This document shows, in pieces, positions 1 through 15,000 of a DNA stretch of 64,000 bases; position 1 is the first letter of the stretch, and each line of letters begins with the position of its first letter. The DNA comes from Dryas octopetala (Eukaryota; Streptophyta; Magnoliopsida; Rosales; Rosaceae), in the NCBI GenBank assembly GCA_963921425.1, contig OY992833.1, positions 31,296,698 through 31,360,697 on the forward strand, written 5' to 3'. The notes beneath the pieces are model-generated. The model was not told the origin of the DNA. It ran no database searches and saw only the letters and a program-made list of their open reading frames with translations. A program made the position numbers and the translations under genes.

Positions 1-3000
1 TTTTCGCTAATGGAGCTGAACCTTTAGCTGAAGCTGAAACTGTGTTACCATTTGCTGTAATGGAAGAAGAAACATTTGTGGCCCCAGTATGAGACAGGAC
101 ATCTCTGTCACTGGTTGAAGAACTAGAAGTTCTGCCAACAGCTTTTCCAGATCGACTATCATCTTTTGCAAGATCTTGTTTTGGTGGCTTAGCAAGTGAT
201 CCAGCAGAAACTGACCGTTTTGCTTGGGCCCTCGACTATCAACAAAAGATACTGGACTTAGGAAAAATGAAAGAAAACCAGGACTACAAAAAACAATTGC
301 ATTCTTTCATCAAACTAATAATGAAAATCTCACAGAGGGAGAAGCAAAGAAGAATTCTAAACTGAGCAATATCATTCTTTTTTTTTTTTGCCACTAAGCT
401 ATATCATTCTCATAACCATAAAAGTTAATTTTAAAAAAATTATACACTTGACTCTTATCTTTTGGCCATACAAATAACAGCAACAGATCTTAATATTTTA
501 ATAGAAGGATGAAGGTGCCTTATATGCCTTGGTGCGAAAATAACAGCAAGTGAAGGCACCAACAGCAGCTTGACTATGATGAAGCATGTCCATGAAAGCA
601 GTCCCAATCATAAATAATTAAAAGAAAATGATTTTTTTCCACATAATACCTCAGATTCTGAAGAGTTCTTTGGGGCACCTTTTCCCATATTGTCATCTGA
701 GATTCTATTAGAGAATTCATTTACTTGTTTTTGATTTTCAATAGATCTTGATGTTCCAGATTGTAAACCAGCTGAGGGCACAGATGACTGAGCATCTGGA
801 CCATTCACCGATGAGCCACCTTTAAGTTTCGGATGCCCTTGATCAGACTTTGCAGCCGAGATACTTTCTACTCTTTCCAATCTCCCATCTGCAAGTTTGG
901 TTTTTAGCATCTGGTCTTTGACTGAGTTTACCGAATCTGGGTGCTGTGAGGCAAGGGCTCCCGCTTTTCCCCCTAAAGATTCACTTTGAGAAATATTAAC
1001 AGAAGAACCACCCTGTACAGCCACTAAATTACCAGCCGAAGACTTTGAAGCAAGTGATGGTGCAGGCTTTAATTCAAGGTAGCCCATACCAAATTCTTCA
1101 TCCGTAACCCATGAAGGCTGCAGAAGGAAAAATAAATTAATAAATAAATATATGTTGAAATCTGAGCTAAAATCCAGGCCCCAAAAGTTAAGACATACCT
1201 TTCTAGCAGCCAAAGCAGCACCGACACCTGTTGCTAACACCTTGAGGTCCTCTCTCTCATCACCCTTGATCTTGGCAACCTGCAAGCAAAATGGGGAAAA
1301 CAAAAAGATACACATAATGATTCCAGTGGAATTAAAGAAAAAAAAAAAAAAAAACTATTCAAAATAGTTCTTACCCGTTTTTCAAGGTTAATCCCACTCT
1401 TTCGAGTAACAGGGAAAACACTAGAAATTTTTGTCAACATTATGAGCGAATTTCGAATCTCCATGTACTCAGTTGATTCTAGACACTGAATCAACAACCT
1501 CGTGATTCTTTGACTCCATTTCCAGTGCACCTAAAAGAAATTAAAATATGAGCACATGAAGCAAAAACCTGATTGAATTGAACGTCATTCCAAGCACGAA
1601 CTGAAGTATACACAAGGTTACAATAGCATTCACAAAGTACCATGCCTTTATGAAAGGTTCAAGTATACAACTGAAGCACACAGCTGAATCGCAGAACATG
1701 TGGATAGAAAGATAGTTACACATAAATAGGAGATTAAAGAAAGCTGATTATGTAATCGGGAGGAGAAACGTAAGCAAGAAGAACTGAACTGTTCATATTT
1801 GAAATTGGGGACTTCTAGTATAGTAGAGTTTATTTTAAACACAAAAATGTCCATGAACTCACCTTGATGAACTGGCCATATGTAACTCGCTGGCTATTCG
1901 GATATCTATAATATACAGCAAAGCCTGGCATGTTTCCACATTCGCGCTCATAAATAGATTCATCGCTCTGGGAAAAAAGAAGAATGGTTCCACAAGAACA
2001 ATCAAAAAATAGGGGAAAGAATATAGCAGTTTCAAGAGCACATTAAAGACCATCTTATATGTCAATGACTTGTAAGATCAGTGTGATTGAATCTAAGTAA
2101 AATTTAAATAATCTATTAAAGAAATATCAATAACATGAAATCGTCTTTCACCTTCCAATAGTAAGCAATCTTCAATGTCTCATACAGGAACTTCCCAAGT
2201 CTACCTGCTTCATATTCAGTGCAGCAGCATATCATAGGCTGTAAGGTTTTACAGATAAGAACATCAATGTGATTGACTGTGTTGAAAAATGGTGTCCCCA
2301 GGGAATGAAGAGTGTGCACAAACATGGCACAATAAACAGCATCTGCCATACTGAAAGTACAGCGTGGAAATATACAACGCTGAAGGAACTCCATGTTGAT
2401 CTTTAAAGTATCAGGGCAAGAACTCAACCATTTGTCCTTCTCACGAGATAGACGTTTACGAACAGATGCAACATTTTCCTCATGCTTACGGAGCTCACTA
2501 GTCAGGCGATCAAGGGATTCCTGAATTCTTTCCTTGTCTTTCTTCCTTTTGGTTATTGCTGAACTCGAATTATCAGAAAGCTCTTCCAGAGCTTTAAGAG
2601 CAGCATGCTGCTTTGCAATTTCAGACTCGTAACAATTTCTAGGGACATAAAGATCATAGAGAGTGAGCCCCCAAAATGTAACATAGAGATCAGGGGACAG
2701 GCTATTCCAGGCTTTGGAAGGCAACATAGTTTTAGCAGTATTAAGAAGATCCGACCAGCTGCATACATATAAATGTTGGAAAGAAAAGAAAAGTAATTAG
2801 AACAAGGGTATTTCATCCTATGCGTGTAAAAGAATAAAATTCTTTCATACGACAATAACTTGATCACATCAAAAAAATTTCACGCCAAGAATTGCAAACA
2901 TGAAAGCAAAATAGAACAAAGAAAAAGTGGGTGTACTGTGTACATAAAAGAATAACCTTGTAGAACAAAAGATAAAATCTCACAAGGTACTAGATACATA

Positions 3001-6000
3001 ATCTTTCAAGTCAACATTGTTGCAAATGCAAAACCAAAAGAACAAACAGTACTTTTAAAGACAATTACGTTATAGGCTTCTGTGGAGACCCCAGATCCAG
3101 AACTGCATTGCCAGATTCCTCTGCAGCTTCAGACTCTGAATTTGTAGACATGATACTTTGAGCGTCGTTATTGTCTAGAGGCCAGAAGACATCAGAACTC
3201 CCACGGCACTTGAAGAGCCTCATTACAGGGCGATAAATTAAGAAAGCAACCTATGCAATGGAGAAATAATACTATGAAAAGAGTGCTTAGGAAAAAGAAT
3301 CATGTTCTGTGGTAACTGTAGGACACTGAAGCAGATACAAAGTTCACAACTATGAGAATTTACAAATTGGGTAACCTGATTAAATTCAAATGGAAGAACA
3401 TAATTAAAAGAACTAGACAACTTAAAAGCACTAGAGAGAAAGAGAAAGAGACCTCAGGATCCAGGTGGTATAGGTGGACAAGATCATCAAGGGAAGGAAT
3501 CAGCTGAGCATAAGCCGATGCTGGTGTCACGGCACTGCAAAGAAATTCCACAAATTGAAGAAGAGTTCCATGACATCTGTCAAACTGCTCGCTAACCATC
3601 TTAATGTAAGGTGCATCTGCATCTATTATGACCCTGCAGAAAATATAAGAATCTCGTCAGGTATCCAACTCATTTGCCTTACATAAACACCAACCCCATG
3701 GAGCCAACCCCATGGAGCATCTCCAAAATTAAAATTCTGTCATGCCCAACAACAAAGAGAGAGGTTTATCATGAGGTGGGACTTTAGTGGGATTGACAGC
3801 TTACACAGAACGATGCTGTGCAAGAAGTAACAAAAGGGGGGTTGCCAGCTTGGATTCATCCTTTGGAAGCAGTGAGTCCCTTAGCCTGTTAGTCGACTTG
3901 ATTAATGCCTGTTAACACCACCAGAATTCAACATTAACATCTTCACAGTTAGGAACTCAATCACCATAACATGTGGTACAGATTAAACTCAACAGCTGTG
4001 CAACATTATAAAAGAAACAAATCCTACTCATTCCGAAGATATTATATTACAAGGCACCTTGTTATTCCGTGTAACACCAAAAGAAGTGGCCTGATAACGG
4101 AGCGTCTCACTCCCTGCCATGGCATCCAGCTGATCTTCAGTCAGATTCTCTGTGTAATGGACATTTGCCATTTGCTGAATAAGCTCCTGATATATCAGAG
4201 AAATCTAATTCAATGTTTGCAAAGCTTCAGAACTAACCATCTGACATAACTAATATAAGCATTGAACTTGAAAAATACCTGAAGGAGAACAAGTTCAATT
4301 CCTTGGCCCTTTTTCAACTGATTCACAAGGTACTGGAAAAGGCCTCTCAATTCCATGGATGGGTATTTCTTACACCTAAAGAAAATTAAAAAATGAGGCG
4401 GTTAGCTTTCTTAATAGCTAAAAGCAGATATTTCAAACTAAACTTACCACAGAGAAAAAAAAAAAAAAAGATAGAAATTGAAAATATGAATATAATAACA
4501 ATCATCATAAAGCCACAAAAAATAAAATATATATCTATCCAATCGAACGTTCTTTCATATAGATCCATAAGTGTCATTAGAAATTCAGAAGAGTAGAAAA
4601 CCTAAAACCAAAGTAAAGGACTCAACAGGCCATAGTAATAGAAATCAAGAAAAGAAATAAATAATTACATCTGAGGCCAAGTTAGGATTAATAGACTCCT
4701 AACTCCTTTATAAACTATAAATATTCAAAGTCTAACATAAATATAACCTTATGGAAAGAGAATTTAATGTCATTAGATCAATGTTTAGAAATTATATCAT
4801 CCATACAATATGGAAAGGTGGACAAAACATCACTATAAAGGGAGGAAAATGCAGTCACACAAGGTCAACCCAGATCAGTTTTTCACATTTCAGAAAATCA
4901 AGAATGTCACATTGTCATATTGTTGATCAGAATTGCCCTCTCAAACATGATTCCAACAAATCAATGATCCTACATCAATCTCTATACAATACACACACAC
5001 GGAACATTCACAAGAAAGTGGTTATGACAAAGAAAAGGTAATAATTACCAATCCCTAAAGAGTTGAAATAACTAATGCATGTAAAAATGGAACATTACGA
5101 AAGTATCTCTAACCAGACATATATTAATATCAGCCATCTCTTCAAACACATTGTACACAACATTTATGCATTGGCCATATTAAAAACCGAAGTAAAAACC
5201 TCCATATTCATGCATCGGCCACCTCTGGTGAAAAACCTCCCCATTTGTTGTACAACCAAAAAACCCCAGAACCCTTTGAGAGCTTTGACACAATGCTAAC
5301 ACGAACTTCTGACTGTTCCTTCTACAGGTTATATAAGTTCCACATCAATTGCTCTTAGATGCCTCACAATGTGCAGTACCTTCGCCTTTTCTTTTCTTTT
5401 TATAATCAAAAAAGAAATTTCCAGTCATACGTGGGCATTGTAGGCATTACAATGATGAACATTAAACATCCTGAACTACCATTGTTCTGACATAAAACAA
5501 AATAATGACGTTAGTTCAGCTAACTGCGTCTCTTATATTTAAGAACAGCCTCTTCTTTTTGGACCCCACCTAGTAATAGATACTGCACAGAAGCCTGATT
5601 GAACAAAACATATACCCAGGAATGTTTTAGAAATATCATCAGAGGAAACAAGGAACCATTAACTGACAGCTTCCATCAAGGAGAACGAGATTGAGTGATT
5701 GACAATCAAAATCTTCAACACAGAACAAAATCCACTCTAACTTTAGCACCCCATCTAACAGTAATCTCTTCAGGTGGCTAACAAACACCAATTTGTCATC
5801 TTTATAAGTTAGCTGTAGAAAAGTATTAAATTGTCCAGCTCAGCAGTAGGGCACAGGCATATTTGCTTTATAGGAAGCCAAAGCCCTTTTATAAGCTATC
5901 AAACAAAATTTCACTGTTCACAGCATGCCTTTTGGTCATCCATACGTTGAGAAATTTAAATCACCAACTTCTGCCAAAAAAACCAACAATATCATGCAAA

Positions 6001-9000
6001 CCTCTCAGCATAATGTTAAGTGAAAACACCCCAACTCGATGCTTTGCATTTTTGACAACACCCCACCATTCTTTTCAAAGGCTAACCGCCTTTATATTGC
6101 TTTTAATTCAAACACCGAATCTTTCATTCAACAAGGTCATGCTCAAATAGCCTGAATCTCATTCCAACATGCTATAATGCTCCTAGCTACCCCTTCAAGA
6201 AATTTAAATTGCCAACGTCTGCCAAAGTAACCAACAATGTCATTGCATCTCACCATAATGTAAAGTGCAAACACCCCAACTCAATGCTTTGCACTTTGAC
6301 AACATACCACCATTCTTCTCAAAGGCTAACCATCATTATATTACTTTTGATTCAAACACGGAATCTTTAATTTAACAAGGTAGTGCTCAAATCACCTGAA
6401 TCTCATTTCAACAAGCTATAATGCTCCTTTCTAACCTCTAACCTTCAACTAACCTGAAAACTGAAAAGAGATAGGAACCTAAGATAAACATCACTTCAAA
6501 ACTCTGACCAACCCTTTCTATTTTATAAATATCACCTCAGCATTATGCCAATCCATCATCAAATTTTGGTTGCTGAATCTCACAGTACTCAAGCGCGCCA
6601 GCCCTCGGCAAGCCTAGCTGTTGGAACTGATCCCACCTTGCAAATAAAGGACACATAATCTTCACTGTCCACAACATCCCCAGCTCCAGTATTACGGCCT
6701 CCATTTAGGCTAATCTGCAACCCGGAAACTGAAGTGAAGTATCCAAGAATATATCTAGACTCTAAGTAACGGTGTAAATGAACAAAAGTGACTCTAGTAA
6801 ATGTCTTGTCAATGCTGGAAAAAGAAAATGATGAAGAACTAAAATAAATTAAATAAACTCAAGTGTAACCCAATTGCACAAAACCAAAATAAATGAACAA
6901 CTAAGGCCAAGACATATCAACTACTATACAGCGTAAACATATATGATACTTTGTAAACAAACATGTTGAAGCAATAAGATAGAAAAGATGACATGTATTA
7001 TTTAATACGTCATGGTCAATACAACAATATATGAAAAACAATAATTTTGTCAAAGGAGAAAAAAGAACAGTGCATACAAGTGACCCCAAAATGAAGCCAA
7101 AGATTGAAGCCAGTCTGACACGTTAAGGCCATCGTCTTTTAGCTTATCACGCCCTCCTTGAGCTAGACGCTCAATCACAACATATTCCAAAACGTCATAC
7201 TCCAGCTGGACAGAAAGCAGGCATTTGAGCAAAAATTAACAAGGAATACATAGGCTTAAATCATGTATATATAAACATACATATATACAAACACATGAAA
7301 GCCAAATCCAATTGGACAAGGAATATCACAAACAATCAGAAGAGAATTAAGGCTATTCTAGAGAGAAAGACACCTCACAAGTATTATGCTTGAACAGATT
7401 TTCTGGTTAAATTAGTGTTTCTGTATTAGTGTTAAGTTTCAAATAAAAAAAAATATAAAAAATCCTTTCGTTTCTTTTATGATTTTTGAAGCAGAAAAAT
7501 CCAAATTCCCAATTTTTCCCAAGAAATGCACCTAAACTTGACCTTCTATGCCTCGAGATAAAAATGAATCTAAGGCTTACTATGCCCGAAACTTCAGAAC
7601 AATCTATGCAAAGGGCCAAATCTGAAAATTGATTGTTAGCATCAAAGGAATCCAACCTAAAGACTCCAAAAACTGTTGCTTTAAATTACTGGCTATGACT
7701 AGTATAAGTTCATTGATCAAGATGTACCTCAATGAGAAAAAGCAAGCAAATATAAAATCAGAATTGATATTCTTCCAGATTAGTATATCAACTGGTAATT
7801 CTCAAGCAACATGCTAAATCCCACTAAGTGATCACTCAGCATCCCAAAGATAATTATGACGACCTAATACAATAACTACTCCTATATCGTATTTCAAAAT
7901 GCCAGAGTAAACTTTCATTAAGAGATTTCAAATGAATAGGTGGGTAAGAAAAATTTATATAAAATTGCCCCCACGAGCCACAGGTTTCACATAAAGATTC
8001 TACTCCATCATAAGAATCATCAAGACAACAACTTTGAGTCAGATAACGGGTGGTAAAAAAACAGATAGCTGATATATAACTTGATAACCAACTTCTACCA
8101 GTCAAATGAACAAGTCTCAGCAATAGTCTAAGAAAAAAAGGTACATATATTTAGCATAACAAAATACATCCACACCTGAGTCAGATACTTAAATGCATCT
8201 ACAACAGGAGTAATCATATCTCTGTACGCTTCAATCTGCACGTGGTATCAAGACATTAACAATTGCATGTGCACAAAAATTAAAGATGTCAGAAAATGAA
8301 AATATATATATATATATATATATATCACACATGCCAAAAAATGCAAGTATAACCACTAATAAAGTAATAAGACAATACCTGATGAACAATTGTTCGAAGC
8401 ACAGTCATTGGATTTGCATGAGCTAATTTTGCAACCATCCGACCCAGCTGCTTTAAATTTTCTTTTGCAAGCCGTTTCAAAATTCTTCTAGTGTCCAACT
8501 ACAAAGAGGAAAAAGGAAAAGCATAGCAATGATGCTTTTAAGGCGTCAAACTTGCAACTACAAGAATGAAAAGAAAGTAAATGCATATTAAGAAAGCCAG
8601 GGAGACTAAAAAGAATATATTTGTCGTACCTTAGCTGTTTGCCTTGCAGATAAAACCATAGGAATCCGCTCATCTTCTTTTTCCCATTCACCGTATAAAC
8701 GATACCGCACCTAAGCAGAGGAGATTCATCTAGAAAGAGTGTCTACCATGCCAAATAAATTCTGAAAATGAACTATCAAATATCACTGATTTAAGGCCAA
8801 CCTCATATGGGAGTAGATTCATCACTTCCCAGATCTCCTGTCCAACAGCTGGATTTGCAGGCACCAATTGTAAAGAAGGAAGTAGACATGTTCCTAAGGC
8901 TTCCTCTATCCTTGACCTTGCTTCCTTAAGGTGCAGATGAGGATTTCCGCCAAAAACATATTTGGGATTTACAGATCCTTCACCACTGCTTATAAGCTCG

Positions 9001-12000
9001 AGTGCAGACAAGTAATAACCTCTCAAAACTCTACAAACCTACACCAAAAACAAAAACATATTCAATCCTTAAGTTATTAGGAGATATAATATCACAAAGA
9101 GAAAGAAAAACAAGAATATCAGATATAAAACAATGCACCTTCTGCAGCAATAAAGTATCACGATACAGATAGGGTCCAGCACAAGCAAGCATCTGAAAAA
9201 GTTCTTTGGGAAGCTCTATAAAAGATCCATGGTTTGATGAATTTCCTGTATTCATCACATCAACACTGGTTCCTGAGGAAGACCCAAAGCTAAGGAGATG
9301 TGCTTGGCGAACAGTATCATATGCTGAAGAGATTGATTTTTCAATGAGCCTGGACACAAGTATCAGATAATTATTGAAAAAGAGAAGTAGATACAGTACC
9401 CCTATGAAAGCTAAAAATGGCCATGCATGACAGAAGAAGGCTATAGGAAGCCAAGCTAATAGGTTAACTTTTCAAATCCACCCAAAGAAGTTGTGCACAA
9501 TTACCCACCAATCTACACTTGTGTGTTTGTTTTTGCATACGTGTCAATGAAATCACATTCATTCAAATGAACAGAAACACAAGTAGATCATTGAGAGTGA
9601 AAAAAGTAAAATACATTCGATTTACCTAAACAAGCTGTTACAGATTTGAAAATGTTCAACAGGATTTAGAGGCGAGAGACGATCAAATAGTACATGTGCA
9701 TGGTACCTGATGAAGCAAAAATTGGATAACAAATGAGATACATAAAATACACACAAAATAAAAGCTATCATACAAAGTCAAAGGTCAGTTCAAACAAGAT
9801 GAATTCAGAATAATTTTTAAACACGAACTTCAACACTCCACCTTTTGGCATGTATTATATGCACCAGAAACAGATAATCAAATGCCCATCTTTATGCAGA
9901 CAACTGACAAAGAGTTGCTTAGAGTAATATCCATATATCTTTTAGGTTTTTTCACATATTTCTCAATCCCCAGTCAATTGAAAGCAATTCCGGAAAAACA
10001 TAAGCAAATATAGCAAAATCTAAGATACAGGAATCCACATGTGCAGTTGATTGGAGAAGAAGTACAACATGGTTCAATAGATCTATTCTTCAACACTATT
10101 TCAAACATGGCAAACCATACATTCACAGCATTTGACATGAGCAAAATTTACTAGAATTGTCAAGAAGGCAATACAAGAGCCTCTAGTTTATAACGATTTC
10201 ATTAGAAACATATTCGACTAGGGCATCAGATACATTACGGCGACTGGTTCAAGAGCTCTAGTGCCAGTTAAGCAAGGAGAAAAGAAGAAACAAGTACAAA
10301 GAACTTGGAAATCATTAAGGGGGGAAAAGCCTGAAATCAGAAGTTCAACTACAAACAAACATACCAGTCATGTACAGAAAGAAAACCAGTAAGCAAGCCC
10401 AAAGTTTGATTACTTTCAAACTCTGTAGACCGTTCACCAACTGCCTCTGTTTCCATGTCTATTGCAGCAAAGAGATCTATTGTCACATCTCCTTGTTTCT
10501 CATCATCCATTAGATCCTTCCCAGTAGCAGCAAGATTTATTTTACCAATTTTGTTAGCCTGAAAATATTAACAGATATTCACGTAAAAAATTAAAAATTC
10601 ATAGCCTTTCATATAAGGGGATAGAGAGTTTGAGGCCATGCGTCAAATAATCTAGTAAAGCAGCCACCGCAGACCCAAAATAAAGGAGAAAGACAAGTTC
10701 CCTCTCGACAGAAAAAGCAGGTATGATTAAATAAAATAGCATGCACCTATACACAGTTCCCTTGTCTGTCAAAGCCTTAAGAATCATATGATGCAAAAAT
10801 GATTCACGTACAATGGCAAAATGTTGTAGACTCATAGATTAGTAACTATGCAGAAAAAACTCACACAGTAACATATAAAGCACATCAAATGACAATTTTC
10901 ACAGCCATATTTTAATCATTTAATAAATTTATACCTCATCAAGTCGCTTGGAAGAGAAAGCACTATAATGCTCAAATGCCTCATCATCCTTGGGAAGTAG
11001 ATGAGCATATCTGTCAAACACAAATAAATTTTAATAAAAGTCACCAGCAGGCCTAGCACAAGTAGAAATCTGATTCAGACCATCAAGGAAGCTGAAAACA
11101 TAAGCAGATAATGACATAACATCATAAAAATGATAAGAAGACCATATTTAACTTAACCAACCACAATTATACTACTCGATGTCAAAGATGTATATAGACT
11201 AATTCTAGACTCCAGCAGTGATACACACATTTATAATGCTCCTCTAGCTCCAGATAGTTTTTACCAATAAAAAATATTAATGAATCTTAAACTCATGCAA
11301 TAATGCAATCGCCTCACTATATAGAAACACAATACCGAAAACTTGCAATATCATTTAAGTTCAGCCACCACTATGGTTTATATTAACAAATGTACAAGCA
11401 GTGCAAACACCTAAGTAGTTCATCGTCCAAGCGAGCACCAAAGCCAAGTTAGTACCGCACTCACCCAACGTCAGTCTCCAAGCAAGATATCTCTCAACAA
11501 GCATCATCACTCTTTATGCGTACAAGCCAATCCTCAAGCTTACCAGCTCATGGACATACAAGCACTATGAAAGAGCCCATGACAAGGCACTATGAGTTAT
11601 GCCCACCCTTAAGTGTGGTTACTAGATATAATTGGTGATTGACTACACAAATCTGAACATTAACTTGTCATCATTGTCTTTCAATGGCAACTTTACTATG
11701 AAGCATTATCTTTTATTCCAAACACATAACAAAATCAAAACCAGAACATGCACAATCCAGAATCAACAACTCACTAATAAATCTCAACCCACCAGAAATA
11801 CTCAAAACAGGTACTTGGAAACCTTGAAAAATGCAGCCTATAAATGAATTAGAGCAACCAAAACCCTTACTCAAAAGTGGAAAATAAATTTCAACGAATC
11901 TGAATAAAGTTAAATGAAACAATAGATTTCAAAGAACTGAGAGATATAATTCAAAGACCAAAATCATAAAAAGGAAACTCACATGCTATCAAGATCAATA

Positions 12001-15000
12001 AAATCCTCCTTCACCAGCAAAGCTGTAAGCTTATAAAGTCCAAAAGGTACCGGACCATTTACTTCCAAACGCTGATAATATTGAAATTTAAAACCAAGGA
12101 TTTGTGAAGCATGAGACTGCAAAAGATTATGAAGTAATGAGTTAACAAAAAATTAGCAAAATATATCATACAACCTAGACTAGGTAAATGAAATATGCAT
12201 CACCTTAGGAAAAATCGGTATCAGCTCCAAAAAGACATTATTATCTGGCTGAAGTTCAAAACACTCCAAAACCTAATCAAACAAAAATATTCAAAAGCAA
12301 ATAGTGAATCATAGAACATCATATTCTTCACAAACACATTGAAAACAAAATACAGGCTATACTGAAAAATAAGTACAACTAAGGTACACAGTGACAACTT
12401 ACAATATCAAAAACATGATTTGGGTCCAGATCAAAATGTCCAATTAATGACTGCAAGGATCAATCTATCAGAAAACTGAAGAAAATATATAAAATAGAAG
12501 ATACTGGAGAAAAAAGAAGTCAAAGATAAAACCTTTATAATGCCTATTGTTGCTGCTGCATTGTGTGATGAAGTTTCTGAGTTTTGGCAAAGAAGGGTAA
12601 CCTAAAATGCACATGGCAGTGAATATACATAATGAAAAAAGAATTGTATCTCATTGTTATGAAACAAATATGGAACCGTAACAACACTGAACAAATTAAC
12701 GAAGGATACCAGCAATAGTAATCATACCAGCTTGGCATATCCCTCACTCTCTTCTCGAAGAAGGTTAAATTTTGTTTGCTGATATAGAAGACGGGTGTTT
12801 ACTCTGACCTGGAATTAAAAGCACATACACATCAATTTTGAACATATAGCAGATTACTGCATCAACATATTGATTTTTTTAATGGTAAACTTTGTGCATG
12901 GCATATTTTTTTGGGAGTCATGCAAGTCATTATACACAACTCTAAACTTGCTTTGTTGAAACAGACTATTGCATTTATATTTTCATACAACAATCAGTGA
13001 CACAGTTGAATCATCTAAAAGTTCATGTTTACCTAATTATATTAACAATTGGCAAAAGAAAAAACATTACAAGGTATATAGAATCTGCATAGACTGTTAG
13101 CATTTCAGGAATATTTTACCAGATACAGAATCTCATGTCAGGATGATACACTGACAAACAGAACAATAACAACATAATGTCGGTTCATATTTTGGGCAAG
13201 GCCACCATCATATGAGCGCATAGCTACACAACAATGATCTCCATACCTCTTTACTCTTCAATTCCTGAGCCTTTATCTTGATCATTTCAGCCTCCCACAA
13301 AAATTCTTCCTACAATTTGTGAGGCACATATACATAAGTTCTATTTCTTACAAAAAAAAAAAAATGGAAATCAGAGGTCCAAGCCAACAAAGGAAAAACA
13401 ATGAGCAGATAACCATCAGTAAAGATTTATAGGACACAGATCAATATTCACCTCACAGCGCTCCTGAAATAGCCTCAATGGAACTAAGGAAGATTCCACC
13501 AACCATTTAGCCTGACAAAGAGGAATCAACTAAACAATAAGTAGCCAGACCACAGAAAAAAAAAGTTTAAAAAAAAAAAAAAAAACAAACAAACCTATAC
13601 AACATCAAAAACAGAAAAGGCATGGGCAGGGCGGACAAATGGAGAAGACTAGTCATCAAAAATAATAAAATGTCAAGACATATCCATAAGAAAAAGGATG
13701 CTTGCGACTAGAGCAATGAAATGGCAAGAAGACAGGGAACACCAGTAACTAAGTTCAAGGCACCAGTTATTGATGTGGTGGCTTTTAACCAAGTACTAAC
13801 CAATTTTGTGAGACGAGCACGATACTCTCCAGGCATTGTAAGCTGCAGATTAGTGAGAGTCCACATGTCAGTAAGAACAGGTAGCAGATAAACATCAACA
13901 TGGTAGGACATTGATTAAAAAAATTGAAAACAAATATTATGCAAAGAACACATAATATGCCGTAGAAAAAATCAAAAGGAAACATTAGACGACCGCAAAG
14001 TGTTATCTCACCACAGTTAAGTGGAACTCGAACATGCAAGTATTTTCAAGAAACCATTGACAATCGTACTTTCTCATAGTTGTGTTCTCTGATATCCCCT
14101 TTTTCAACAGTTTACAACAATTCCTTGCTTTTCTGACCTACTTTAAAGGTGGCACATCCATAGCAACAGATTGCAGTCATGTAGCCACCACTCATCATCA
14201 TAATTCATAAACCATTTGCAAAAATTTCTCCTAAAAACGATAGCAAGGCTCTATTACATTAAAGCAACGAAATGGTATCCAGATGTGCCACCAGACATCC
14301 AAAGATCAAGCACAAGCATCCGCTTACAGTGACATTAAAACAATCTGTTTGAACAACTCCCGAACAAGACGCATTTATATCCCTATCTATTATTTTAAAG
14401 TGAACAATCTCAGCATTTACCAAAAGAAGTCCATTTCAAAAAGGAAATGTTACAAGAGCATTGTAAGCGATCCCACGCATAAACCAAATCCTACATACAT
14501 CAATAGCAAGTTGAAAACACATAACATCCACTATACCAACTCACTCGTGGTTAACACATATACTATTTGTTTAAACAACTTCTGAGCAAACTACATTTAT
14601 ATTCCCAGCTATTAAACTTTCTAATTTTTGTGATTAAACTTAAAAAAAAACAAGTCCATTTCATTTATCCTCACTCTCTAAAGAGAAAAAAAAAAAACAA
14701 CTAAAGCCAAATAATAAAGCACTCACATCTTGAGCCATTTGGGTGACAATATCTGCAAAACTGGAAGCCAACTCTTCGTGGGAAACCTTGTCCGAGAACT
14801 CGACCGAATCCAGCGCAGCTTTACACTTCTGAAACGGCAATTCCCCCCGAACCTAACAACCAAAACACAAGCAAAATTCAATCCAAAGCCCCCTGAATTG
14901 CATACATACACAATTGAAAAAATAGGCAGCTTGAGCTGACCATGGTGGAGCAGAGCTCGTAGAGGAATCGAAGCATCGGAACGGGGTCTGGGAGCTTGAA

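Larger units (their letters stand above)
4376..7077 (-). other. THO2 intron 19, longest intron of the gene
   Basis: This 2.7 kb intron lies between the exon ending ...SFWGH and the exon opening CKKYPSMEL. The split leucine codon (TT|G) joins the two exons directly, so nothing between them is needed for the main protein. The intron holds a tandem duplication of about 248 bp (5951-6446) and a GC-richer coding-like island (about 6556-6750), both listed separately. The rest is AT-rich sequence in which I see no gene. Confidence 0.8.
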
